23,320 bases of DNA from HGM12587 sp945786935 (GTDB lineage: Bacteria; Bacillota; Clostridia; Lachnospirales; Lachnospiraceae): positions 1-23,320 of the forward strand of contig CALZFY010000038.1 in assembly GCA_945786935.1 (NCBI GenBank). The letters run 5' to 3'. The position numbers were made by a program, and so were the translations under genes. The notes under the pieces are model-generated. The model had not been told where the DNA came from. It saw only the letters and a program-made list of their open reading frames with translations, and made no database searches. Within the stretch, counting starts at the first letter, position 1; each line of letters begins with the position of its first letter. Of this stretch, positions 1 to 6,350 are shown one piece after another.

Positions 1-1
1 A

Positions 2-271
2 TCTCTTCCGGTGATCCGGGGAGAGGATAAGATCTATCTGTCTGCAAAAACAGGAGATGGTATCCCGGAGCTTATTGATATGATTTTTCACAAGCTCCAT
101 GCAGGATATCTGGATGCACAGTTTCTTGTACCATATGCAGACGGACGGGCAGTGTCTGACATTATGCAAAACTGTATGGTTTATGAAACATCTTATGAGG
201 ATCAGGGGACGCTTTTAAAGGTACGGTGTGAGCTTGCCATTTTCCAGAAGTACAGGGATTATCTTTGTTAA
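2..271 (+). CDS. hflX: GTPase HflX, C-terminal fragment (5' end outside window)
   Basis: This is the last 89 codons of a gene whose start lies left of the window; the reading frame is already open at base 2. The residue run YLSAKTGDG matches the G5 (SAK) motif of Era/Obg-type GTPases, and the following 70 residues (LVPYADGRAVSDI, then a short beta-rich tail) match the C-terminal domain of HflX. HflX is a ribosome-associated GTPase that splits or rescues stalled 70S ribosomes under stress. Only the C-terminus is visible, so the G1-G4 motifs cannot be checked. The recA promoter region follows after about 125 nt, and no clear intrinsic terminator is seen after the stop. The family call is fairly sure; the fragment may belong to a close HflX-like paralogue. 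Confidence 0.82.
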   Translation, partial: SLPVIRGEDKIYLSAKTGDGIPELIDMIFHKLHAGYLDAQFLVPYADGRAVSDIMQNCMVYETSYEDQGTLLKVRCELAIFQKYRDYLC

Positions 272-295
272 TATACAAAGGTTCATTAGCTGTCG

Positions 296-305
296 GAACA
301 GTAAC
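296..305 (+). repeat. GAACAGTAAC intergenic repeat, copy 1
   Basis: This 10-mer starts 25 nt after the hflX stop. It lies inside a small inverted repeat (AGCTGT at 290 to 293 region and ACAGCT ending at 309). Identical copies lie downstream of gap, eno and glf. Confidence 0.6.
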
Positions 306-396
306 AGCTTGAAAGAGTATCATAAGTGTGATATCCTTATGGAAGTAATACTTTCTTAAGGTGCATTTCGCACAAAGTTCTCAAAGAAATAAAAAA

Positions 397-410
397 CGAA
401 AATATGTTCG
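397..410 (+). promoter_or_regulatory. LexA/DinR SOS box 1 upstream of recA
   Basis: CGAAAATATGTTCG matches 13 of 14 positions of the Bacillus-type SOS box CGAACRNRYGTTYG. It lies just upstream of the recA -35 hexamer, where bound LexA could block the promoter. Confidence 0.85.
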
Positions 411-417
411 AAAATGG

Positions 418-446
418 TTGACAGAAGAACGGTTTTATACTACTAT
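418..446 (+). promoter_or_regulatory. recA sigma-A type promoter
   Basis: A perfect TTGACA (418-423) is followed by a 17-nt spacer and TACTAT (441-446). The predicted start near 453 gives a leader of about 40 nt that contains the second SOS box. Confidence 0.8.
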
Positions 447-460
447 GATAACCAATAGAG

Positions 461-474
461 CGAACAAATGTTCA
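461..474 (+). promoter_or_regulatory. LexA/DinR SOS box 2 in the recA leader
   Basis: CGAACAAATGTTCA matches 13 of 14 positions of the Firmicutes SOS box. It lies just downstream of the predicted transcription start and 17 nt before the recA ATG, so the two boxes bracket the promoter. Confidence 0.85.
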
Positions 475-490
475 TTGAAGGAGTAAGCAA

Positions 491-1516
491 ATGGCAAGTA
501 AAGATGAAAAGCAAAAAGCATTGGAAGCAGCTTTGGGTCAGATAGAAAAACAGTATGGTAAGGGAGCCGTGATGAAGCTGGGAGATACTTCTCACATGCA
601 GGTAGAGACAGTTCCCACAGGTTCCTTAAGTCTTGATATCGCATTAGGTTTGGGCGGAGTGCCGAAAGGACGTATCATTGAAATTTACGGACCGGAGTCT
701 TCAGGTAAAACTACAGTTGCATTACATATGGTAGCAGAAGTGCAGAAAAGAGGCGGCGTGGCAGGATTTATCGACGCGGAGCACGCATTGGATCCGGCTT
801 ATGCCAAGAATATCGGTGTAGATATCGACAACCTTTATATTTCCCAGCCGGACTGCGGAGAGCAGGCATTGGAGATTACGGAAACTATGGTTCGTTCCGG
901 CGCAGTGGATATCGTGATCGTGGACTCTGTAGCAGCCCTGGTTCCAAAACAGGAAATTGATGGAGATATGGGTGATTCCCATATGGGTCTTCAGGCAAGA
1001 CTGATGTCTCAGGCACTGCGTAAGCTGACTGCAGTGATCAGCAAATCCAACTGTATCGTTATTTTCATCAACCAAATCCGCATGAAAATCGGCGTGATGT
1101 TCGGTAATCCGGAAACAACGACCGGCGGCCGTGCATTAAAATTCTATGCTTCTATCCGTCTGGATGTCAGAAGAGTGGAAACCTTAAAACAGGGCGGTGA
1201 AGTAGTTGGTAACCATACCAGAGTCAAAGTCGTGAAAAATAAAGTAGCTCCCCCATTTAAGGAAGCAGAATTTGATATTATGTTTGGTAAGGGAATCGTT
1301 AAGGAAGGCGATCTTATTGACATTGCAGCAAACCTGGGGATCATTTCCAAGAGTGGTGCATGGTATGCTTATGAAGGCGAAAAGATCGGTCAGGGACGAG
1401 AAAATGCCAAAGCCTTTATCGCTTCCCATCCGGAGGTGGCAGAGGAAGTGGAACGTAAGATTCGTGAGCATTATGGCCTGAATCAGGGAGAAGCTGCACC
1501 GGCAGAACAGGAATAG
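491..1516 (+). CDS. recA: Recombinase RecA
   Basis: RecA forms ATP-dependent filaments on single-stranded DNA, carries out strand exchange, and stimulates LexA self-cleavage in the SOS response. The 341-residue product has the usual length. Visible motifs are Walker A GPESSGKT (67-74), the catalytic Glu in DAEHALD (E97), Walker B VDIVIVDS (139-146) and DNA-binding loop L2 beginning NQIRMKIGVMFGNPETT (194-210). The C-terminus is short and acidic (EAAPAEQE), as is common. AAGGAG (478-483) lies 7 nt before the ATG. Two SOS boxes flank the promoter, so the gene is very probably LexA-controlled. recX begins one base after the stop, indicating a recA-recX transcript. No anomaly was seen. Confidence 0.98.
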   Translation: MASKDEKQKALEAALGQIEKQYGKGAVMKLGDTSHMQVETVPTGSLSLDIALGLGGVPKGRIIEIYGPESSGKTTVALHMVAEVQKRGGVAGFIDAEHALDPAYAKNIGVDIDNLYISQPDCGEQALEITETMVRSGAVDIVIVDSVAALVPKQEIDGDMGDSHMGLQARLMSQALRKLTAVISKSNCIVIFINQIRMKIGVMFGNPETTTGGRALKFYASIRLDVRRVETLKQGGEVVGNHTRVKVVKNKVAPPFKEAEFDIMFGKGIVKEGDLIDIAANLGIISKSGAWYAYEGEKIGQGRENAKAFIASHPEVAEEVERKIREHYGLNQGEAAPAEQE

Positions 1517-1517
1517 T

Positions 1518-2027
1518 ATGTTGGATAGAGAATTTTTTGAGGAAGAGGATCTTCCGGTAAAAGAATTGACTGAAGTAGAAATCAGGGATGAGATCAGGCG
1601 CGCAAAATTGCGCGCCCTTCATCTTTTAACGGCCATGGACCGTACAGAAGCAATGCTTCGGGAAAAACTGGAGGCTTCCTATTGTCCCCAGGCGGTAGAT
1701 GAGGCCATTGGATATGTCAAAAGCTATGGTTATCTGGATGATGAACGGTATGTAAGAAACTATATAGAAAGCAAGAGCAGAAACAAAAGCCGCCGGCAGA
1801 TCGAGCAGGAGCTGTTTTTAAAAAAAGGAGTATCCAAAGAGGACATTCGAAGAGGTTTTGAGACTGCTATGGTGGCGGACGTGACAGAAGTGGTGGAAAA
1901 GCATCTGAAAAAGAGAAAGATTGACCCAAAGAACTGCGATTATGAGCAGAAACAAAAGTTCTTTGCCTACATGATGAGAAAAGGTTTCCAAATTGAGGAC
2001 CTGAAAAAGGTTTTTGACTTGACATAA
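1518..2027 (+). CDS. recX: RecA regulator RecX
   Basis: RecX binds RecA filaments and tunes recombinase and co-protease activity. The 169-residue protein is small, charged and helical. It has the repeated three-helix pattern of RecX, including the conserved-type YGYLDDERYVRNYIESK stretch near residues 71-87 and the SRRQIEQELFLKKGVS stretch that follows it. The start ATG lies one base after the recA stop. No strong separate Shine-Dalgarno is visible, so translation is probably coupled to recA. A GC-rich 9-bp inverted repeat lies inside the gene about 80 nt after the start and could reduce recX output relative to recA. The final two codons (TTG ACA) double as the -35 hexamer of the rny promoter. 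Confidence 0.9.
   Translation: MLDREFFEEEDLPVKELTEVEIRDEIRRAKLRALHLLTAMDRTEAMLREKLEASYCPQAVDEAIGYVKSYGYLDDERYVRNYIESKSRNKSRRQIEQELFLKKGVSKEDIRRGFETAMVADVTEVVEKHLKKRKIDPKNCDYEQKQKFFAYMMRKGFQIEDLKKVFDLT
1597..1616 (+). repeat. GC-rich inverted repeat inside recX
   Basis: Arms GGCGCGCAA and TTGCGCGCC are perfectly complementary, 9 bp each, separated by AA. In RNA this would form a very stable hairpin inside the recX reading frame. It is conspicuous against the AT-rich surroundings and is followed by a pyrimidine-rich but not T-only stretch. Confidence 0.7.
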
Positions 2028-2047
2028 TGCATAAAAAAGTATAAAAT
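2019..2047 (+). promoter_or_regulatory. rny promoter overlapping the recX stop
   Basis: TTGACA (2019-2024), a 17-nt spacer and TAAAAT (2042-2047) form a good sigma-A promoter. The -35 element is made of the last two sense codons of recX, so rny can be transcribed independently of the SOS-controlled unit. Confidence 0.7.
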
Positions 2048-2083
2048 TTACATGTTGTATTGCGAACAATGAAAATTAAATAA

Positions 2084-2096
2084 AGGAGGTGCTCCT
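2084..2096 (+). promoter_or_regulatory. Shine-Dalgarno of rny within a short inverted repeat
   Basis: The ribosome binding site AAAGGAGG (2082-2089) lies largely in the left arm of AGGAG-GTG-CTCCT, whose right arm ends directly against the GTG start. If folded, the 5-bp stem would hide the Shine-Dalgarno. Confidence 0.55.
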
Positions 2097-3647
2097 GTGA
2101 CTGGAATAGCAGTAATTTTTTGTGTGATTGCTATTATAGCAGCTGTTATCATTGCGTCAGTTGTGTCTGTCAGCCTTTATAAGTCTTCTTCAGAGAAGAA
2201 AATCGGCAATGCAGAGACAAAGGCACGAGAAATAATAGATGAAGCATTAAAGACTGCCGAGACCAAGAAGCGTGAGGCTTTGCTTGAAGCGAAGGAAGAA
2301 TCTTTACGTATGAAGAATGAATCCGAGCGTGAGATCAAGGAAAGCAGAGCGGAAGTTCAGCGTTACGAAAGAAGAATTCTCGCTAAGGAGGAACAGTTGG
2401 ATAAAAAGTCCGCTGCTCTGGAGAAAAGAGAAGCTAATTTCGCAAACAAAGAAGAACGTCTTGCAAAAAAAGCGGCAGAAATTGATGATATTTACGAAAA
2501 AAGAGTACAGGAACTGGAAAGAATCTCTGGTTTAACCTCCGAACAGGCAAAAGAATATCTTTTAAAAGCAGTTGAGGACGAAGTAAAGACCGATGCTGCC
2601 AAGTTGGTTAGGGAATTAGAAAACAAAGCAAAAGAAGAAGCGGCAAAGAAAGCGAAAGATTATGTGGTAACTGCCATTCAGAAATGTGCAGCAGACCATG
2701 TATCTGAAACTACAATCTCTGTAGTACAGCTTCCAAGTGATGAGATGAAAGGACGTATCATTGGACGCGAAGGTCGTAATATCCGTACATTGGAAACAAT
2801 GACTGGTGTAGATCTGATCATTGACGATACACCGGAAGCAGTTATCTTATCAAGCTTTGATCCGATTCGTAGAGAAGTAGCAAGAATTGCACTTGAAAAA
2901 TTGATTGTTGACGGACGTATTCATCCGGCAAGAATTGAGGAAATGGTAGAAAAAGCTCAAAAAGAAGTTGATACCATGATTCGTGAGGAAGGTGAAGCTG
3001 CTACATTAGAAGTTGGAGTTCACGGAATCCATCCGGAACTTGTAAAGCTTCTTGGTAGAATGAAATTTAGAACAAGCTACGGACAGAATGCTTTAAAACA
3101 TTCTGTAGAGGTTGCTCATTTAGCAGGACTTCTGGCTGCAGAAGTCGGGGTTGATGTACGTGTCGCAAAACGTGCAGGACTTTTACATGATATTGGTAAA
3201 TCTATTGACCACGAAGTTGAAGGCTCTCATATCCAGATTGGAGTGGATTTATGTAGAAAATACAAAGAATCTGCTACAGTGATCAATGCTGTAGAATCAC
3301 ACCATGGCGATGTAGAACCTACATCTCTGATTGCGTGCCTTGTACAGGCTGCAGATACTATTTCCGCAGCAAGACCGGGTGCAAGACGTGAAACATTAGA
3401 AACTTATACAAACAGACTTAAACAACTTGAAGATATTACTAACTCCTTCCAGGGAGTTGACAAATCTTTTGCCATTCAGGCAGGAAGAGAGATTCGTATT
3501 ATGGTTGTACCGGAAATGGTCAGCGATGCAGATATGGTATTGATGGCCAGAAAAATTTCCAAGCAGATTGAAGCTGAGATGGAATACCCGGGACAGATTA
3601 AGGTAAATGTAATTCGCGAAAGCCGCGTTACAGATTACGCAAAATAA
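2097..3647 (+). CDS. rny: Ribonuclease Y
   Basis: RNase Y is the membrane-anchored endoribonuclease that starts mRNA decay in many Firmicutes. The 516-residue product shows the full architecture: one N-terminal transmembrane segment (about 3-28), a long charged coiled coil (about 32-200), a KH RNA-binding domain with a GREG loop (223-226) in IIGREGRNIR, and an HD phosphohydrolase domain. Visible HD-domain residues are H335 in LKHSVEVAHL, the HD pair H364-D365 in LLHDIGKSIDHE, and the HHGD stretch near 402-405. The length is normal for the family. The GTG start is supported by AAAGGAGG 7 nt upstream and by the transmembrane segment starting at once. A strong hairpin terminator follows 11 nt after the stop. 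Confidence 0.97.
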   Translation: MTGIAVIFCVIAIIAAVIIASVVSVSLYKSSSEKKIGNAETKAREIIDEALKTAETKKREALLEAKEESLRMKNESEREIKESRAEVQRYERRILAKEEQLDKKSAALEKREANFANKEERLAKKAAEIDDIYEKRVQELERISGLTSEQAKEYLLKAVEDEVKTDAAKLVRELENKAKEEAAKKAKDYVVTAIQKCAADHVSETTISVVQLPSDEMKGRIIGREGRNIRTLETMTGVDLIIDDTPEAVILSSFDPIRREVARIALEKLIVDGRIHPARIEEMVEKAQKEVDTMIREEGEAATLEVGVHGIHPELVKLLGRMKFRTSYGQNALKHSVEVAHLAGLLAAEVGVDVRVAKRAGLLHDIGKSIDHEVEGSHIQIGVDLCRKYKESATVINAVESHHGDVEPTSLIACLVQAADTISAARPGARRETLETYTNRLKQLEDITNSFQGVDKSFAIQAGREIRIMVVPEMVSDADMVLMARKISKQIEAEMEYPGQIKVNVIRESRVTDYAK

Positions 3648-3658
3648 ACCTAAAAAGC

Positions 3659-3698
3659 AAAAACCTTTCATATACTAGCGTGTATGGGAGGTTTTTTT
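3659..3698 (+). terminator. rny terminator carrying the next gene's Shine-Dalgarno
   Basis: The left arm (3659-3675) pairs with the right arm (3680-3696) over about 17 bp, including three U-G pairs, around a TAGC loop. The right arm runs into seven T residues. It contains GGGAGG (3686-3691), and the T-tract is the exact spacer to the ATG at 3699. One element therefore appears to serve as both terminator and ribosome binding site. Confidence 0.8.
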
Positions 3699-4076
3699 AT
3701 GCTGTTTCGAATGATATTACTGCGGCTGTGTCCGGTGATTCTTTTAAGAATTTGCAAAAACAGAAGGAGTCTGAAGGTGTCGGTTTTAACGCTTTTACTG
3801 GTCTATCTTATGGCAGGGATTTTTTCTGTCCTGTACCTATGGGGAAAGGAACAATGGAAGTTTCTGATGATCTTCCCTGTGGCAATGTTTCCCCAGTATC
3901 TTTGTTATCTGTTTGTTGCCTGGATTCTGCTTCGATGTGCCTTAAGTCCCTGGTCTTCCAGGGTGTGGAGTCGTATCTACAAATTATCAGTGCTGCTTAC
4001 CCTTTTTGGGGTGTATCTGGAGTATACCGTAAATCCTGTCATTTTAAATTTTCTGCAAAATATTTTAAATATTTAA
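3699..4076 (+). CDS. Small multi-pass membrane protein of unknown function
   Basis: I do not recognise this protein. The 125-residue product is hydrophobic, with about three or four probable transmembrane segments (roughly 5-18, 26-48, 54-79 and 92-108) and basic stretches between the first two (KNRRSLK). The C-terminal VYLEYTVNPVIL loosely recalls the end of SpoIIM-like membrane proteins, but this is not enough for an assignment. The start at 3699 has GGGAGG 7 nt upstream. An in-frame ATG at 3684 lies inside the terminator stem without a Shine-Dalgarno and is less likely. Transcription probably depends on read-through of the rny terminator, since no promoter is visible. A competing overlapping frame (3680-4189) lacks a membrane pattern and a ribosome binding site. 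Confidence 0.62.
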   Translation: MLFRMILLRLCPVILLRICKNRRSLKVSVLTLLLVYLMAGIFSVLYLWGKEQWKFLMIFPVAMFPQYLCYLFVAWILLRCALSPWSSRVWSRIYKLSVLLTLFGVYLEYTVNPVILNFLQNILNI

Positions 4077-4142
4077 TACCACTTTACATAACAATATCTA
4101 GTGGGTGTTGTAAGGGTATGTTGCGAAATGTTGTGCAAAGCA

Positions 4143-4195
4143 GGAAAATGCTTGATTTTCAAGGGTTTTCCATGGAAAAAAGCGATTGATTTTCC
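4143..4195 (+). promoter_or_regulatory. Cluster of GGAAAA/TTTTCC inverted repeats before xerD
   Basis: The stretch contains GAAAAT-gcttg-ATTTTC (4144-4160), a perfect 14-bp palindrome TTTTCCATGGAAAA (4166-4179) and a further ATTTTCC (4189-4195) overlapping the xerD -35 region. The arrangement looks like an operator for a dimeric regulator, but no regulator can be named. Confidence 0.4.
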
Positions 4196-4213
4196 TACAA
4201 AAAAATGTATAAT
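4186..4213 (+). promoter_or_regulatory. xerD promoter
   Basis: TTGATT (4186-4191), a 16-nt spacer and a perfect TATAAT (4208-4213) predict a start near 4220, giving a leader of about 33 nt. Confidence 0.65.
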
Positions 4214-4252
4214 CACCATGAGGGGATTGTAATTTTTGGGGGAGGAAATACA

Positions 4253-5137
4253 ATGGAAGAAAATATTCGAGGGTATATCGATTATTTGAGCAGCAGTCGA
4301 AATGCTTCCTATAACACAAAGATTTCATATGAAAGGGATTTGAGGAAGCTGACGGACTTTTTAGGAGAGCAGGGAGTAAATCATGTCAGTGAAGTCAGTG
4401 AGACATCACTGAATTCCTATATACTTTTTTTAGAGAGAGAAGGGAAGGCACCATCTACGGTATCCAGATCCATCGCATCGTTTAAGGGTTTTTTTGAATA
4501 TTGTCAAAAGCAGGGAAAAATTGAAAAAGATCCGGCAGAAAATTTAAAACCACCAAAGGTAGAAAAGAAATTTCCACAGACTTTAACAATTTTGGAGACG
4601 CAAAAGCTCATGGAAGGGCCTGATCTTCGGTCAGATAAGGGAGTCCGGGACAGAGCTATGCTGGAAGTTTTATATGCCACCGGGATTCGTGTGTCAGAGC
4701 TGATATCCTTAAAAGTAGAGGATATGAATTTACCGATGGAGTATCTGGTTTGCCATGAAAAATCCAAAGACCGTATCATTCCTTTTGGAACAGAGGCAAA
4801 GAATGCTTTGGTTCGTTATATGGATGGTACCAGAGAACATATGGTGGAAGGAAAGGAAAGCGAGTATCTTTTTGTGAATTGCTCCGGAAAGCCAATGAGT
4901 CGTCAGGGCTTTTGGAAACTGATTAAATTTTATGCAGATAAGGCCGGGATTGAAAAAGAGATCACACCTCATACTTTCCGTCATTCTTTTGCAGCCCATC
5001 TTCTGGAGAATGGAGCAGATGTGCAGTCAGTGAAAAAAATGATGGGACATGCGGATAACTCCACCACACAGATGTATGTGGAAATGCAGGCAGCAAATGT
5101 GCGTGATGTATATAAGAGATTTCACCCCAGAGGTTAG
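4253..5137 (+). CDS. xerD: Tyrosine recombinase XerD
   Basis: XerD-type recombinases work with XerC at dif to resolve chromosome dimers. The 294-residue product has the normal length: an N-terminal SAM-like core-binding domain (about 1-85) and a C-terminal catalytic domain. The expected catalytic set is visible: R146 in ATGIRVSEL, K172 in the beta-hairpin HEKSKDRII, H240 and R243 in HTFRHSFAAHLL, H266 in MGHADNSTTQMY and the nucleophile Y275. The start at 4253 was chosen because GGAGG lies 7 nt upstream; a longer frame beginning at 4205 would start inside the -10 box. The context is housekeeping, with no attachment site or phage genes nearby, so this is not read as a mobile-element integrase. 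XerC-like naming cannot be excluded from sequence alone. Confidence 0.9.
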   Translation: MEENIRGYIDYLSSSRNASYNTKISYERDLRKLTDFLGEQGVNHVSEVSETSLNSYILFLEREGKAPSTVSRSIASFKGFFEYCQKQGKIEKDPAENLKPPKVEKKFPQTLTILETQKLMEGPDLRSDKGVRDRAMLEVLYATGIRVSELISLKVEDMNLPMEYLVCHEKSKDRIIPFGTEAKNALVRYMDGTREHMVEGKESEYLFVNCSGKPMSRQGFWKLIKFYADKAGIEKEITPHTFRHSFAAHLLENGADVQSVKKMMGHADNSTTQMYVEMQAANVRDVYKRFHPRG

Positions 5138-5144
5138 GAAAAAT

Positions 5145-5194
5145 AAAAAAGCGGTGATGAAAGAGAAATAAAACTCTTTTATCACTGCTTTTTT
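5145..5194. terminator. Bidirectional terminator between xerD and the DAHP synthase gene
   Basis: AAAAAAGCGGTGAT... and ...ATCACTGCTTTTTT form a long stem with A- and T-tracts at both ends, lying between the two convergent stops. It can serve both strands. Confidence 0.85.
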
Positions 5195-5208
5195 GTCTAA
5201 ATAAGATA

Positions 5209-6237
5209 TTAACAGTTTTCCGCAATATCGTATAACAGTTTTTCGGAATCCTCCCATCCAAGGCATGGATCTGTGATAGATTTTCCGTAGCATCTGTCAT
5301 GAACGGACTGATTTCCTTCTACAATGTAGCTTTCGATCATCACACCTTTGACCAGAGTATGGATATCTTTGTTATATTTACGGCTGTGGAGAATTTCCTG
5401 GGTGATACGGATCTGTTCCTTAAATTTCTTAGCAGAATTGGAATGGTTCGTATCGATGATAGCAGCCGGATTTTTCAGATTTCTTTCACCGTAAAGGGAA
5501 AGTAAAGTCATAAGGTCTTCATAATGATAGTTTGGCTGGTTTACACCGCGTTTATTGACTGCACCTCGTAAAATGACATGTGCAAGAGGGTTTCCGTCGG
5601 TATTGACTTCCCATCCGCGGTAGATAAAGGTATGTGCGTGCTGGGCAGCTACGACGGAGTTTAACATGACAGTCATATCACCACTGGTAGGGTTTTTCAT
5701 GCCTGCAGGTACATCAAAACCACTGACAGTCAGACGATGCTGCTGATCTTCTACAGAACGTGCACCGATAGCTACATAAGAAAGAATATCGGAAAGGTAG
5801 CGGTAGTTTTCCGGATAAAGCATTTCATCGGCAGGTGTAAGACCTGTTTCTTCGATCGCTCTCATGTGCATTTTTCTCATGGCAATGAGACCTGCCAGCA
5901 AGTCCGGCTTTCCTTCCGGGTCCGGCTGATGAACGATTCCCTTGTAACCTTCTCCGGTTGTACGTGGTTTGTTGGTATAGATCCTTGGAATAATGATCAC
6001 CTTATCTTTGATCTTTTCCTGGACCGGTGCCAGTCTGCTGATGTAATCGCAGACAGCCTCCTCGTTATCAGCAGAGCAGGGACCGATGATTGCCAAAAAT
6101 TTGTCGCTTTCTCCGGTGATGACCTTTCGAATTTCCTCATCCCTTTCTGCTTTGATTCTTTCGATTTCTTTGGAAATCGGATACTGCTCCTTGATTTCCG
6201 CAGGTGTTGGAAGTTTTTTCACAAATTCAAATCCCAT
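5209..6237 (-). CDS. aroF: 3-deoxy-7-phosphoheptulonate (DAHP) synthase, AroFGH type
   Basis: The enzyme condenses phosphoenolpyruvate and erythrose 4-phosphate, the first step of the shikimate pathway. The 342-residue product belongs to the type I-alpha (E. coli AroF/G/H-like) class. Visible motifs are IIGPCSADN (C54, metal ligand), the PEP-binding RIYTNKPRTTGEGYKG (85-100), GARSVEDQQHRLTVSG (158-173), KNPTSGD (181-187), IIDTNHSNSAKK (H265), MIESY (E302) and SITDPCLGWED (D323). These give the expected metal set C54, H265, E302 and D323. The E. coli enzymes have ARTTESQ where this one has ARSVEDQ. GGAGGAG lies just upstream of the ATG, immediately after a leader hairpin. The gene has its own promoter downstream of the flippase gene. 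Which aromatic amino acid inhibits it cannot be told. Confidence 0.93.
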   Translation of the reverse strand: MGFEFVKKLPTPAEIKEQYPISKEIERIKAERDEEIRKVITGESDKFLAIIGPCSADNEEAVCDYISRLAPVQEKIKDKVIIIPRIYTNKPRTTGEGYKGIVHQPDPEGKPDLLAGLIAMRKMHMRAIEETGLTPADEMLYPENYRYLSDILSYVAIGARSVEDQQHRLTVSGFDVPAGMKNPTSGDMTVMLNSVVAAQHAHTFIYRGWEVNTDGNPLAHVILRGAVNKRGVNQPNYHYEDLMTLLSLYGERNLKNPAAIIDTNHSNSAKKFKEQIRITQEILHSRKYNKDIHTLVKGVMIESYIVEGNQSVHDRCYGKSITDPCLGWEDSEKLLYDIAENC

Positions 6238-6249
6238 AAGTACTCCTCC

Positions 6250-6270
6250 GGCAGTGGATAGATCACTGCC
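6250..6270 (-). promoter_or_regulatory. Leader hairpin abutting the DAHP synthase Shine-Dalgarno
   Basis: GGCAGTG and CACTGCC form a perfect 7-bp stem around a 7-nt loop. In the mRNA its 3' arm ends directly at GGAGGAG (6243-6249). It could affect ribosome access. On the opposite strand the same hairpin is followed by TTTTCTTTT, but no gene there needs a terminator. Confidence 0.55.
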
Positions 6271-6300
6271 TTTTCTTTTGTCTTGTATTCACTGCGCTTT

Positions 6301-6329
6301 ATTATAATACAGCTGAAAAGTGAAATCAA
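6301..6329 (-). promoter_or_regulatory. DAHP synthase gene promoter
   Basis: Read on the minus strand, TTGATT (6329-6324), a 17-nt spacer and a perfect TATAAT (6306-6301) lie upstream of the gene. The leader is about 55 nt and shows no T-box or other riboswitch that I recognise. Confidence 0.65.
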
Positions 6330-6350
6330 CCTCGGAATGGATTTTGCAGC

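Noticed and set aside
3680..4189. Alternative 169-codon frame overlapping the small membrane protein
   Set aside because: It starts inside the terminator stem without a Shine-Dalgarno and lacks a coherent membrane or domain pattern; the frame starting at 3699 has both a ribosome binding site and clear transmembrane segments.
4253..5137. Tyrosine recombinase as a phage or island integrase
   Set aside because: Length and sequence fit chromosomal XerD, and there are no phage genes, attachment repeats or composition shift nearby.
5737..6261. Long rightward open frame (174 codons) opposite the DAHP synthase gene
   Set aside because: It lies wholly antisense to a gene with full catalytic motifs, has no ribosome binding site and encodes no recognisable protein; the same holds for the other frames antisense to recA, gap, pgk, gpmI and rnr.
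6250..6280. Rightward intrinsic terminator (hairpin followed by TTTTCTTTT)
   Set aside because: No rightward gene lies upstream; the element makes more sense as the leader hairpin of the leftward DAHP synthase gene.
6238..6300. T-box or amino-acid riboswitch before the DAHP synthase gene
   Set aside because: The leader is only about 55 nt, with one simple hairpin and no T-box sequence or specifier stem.
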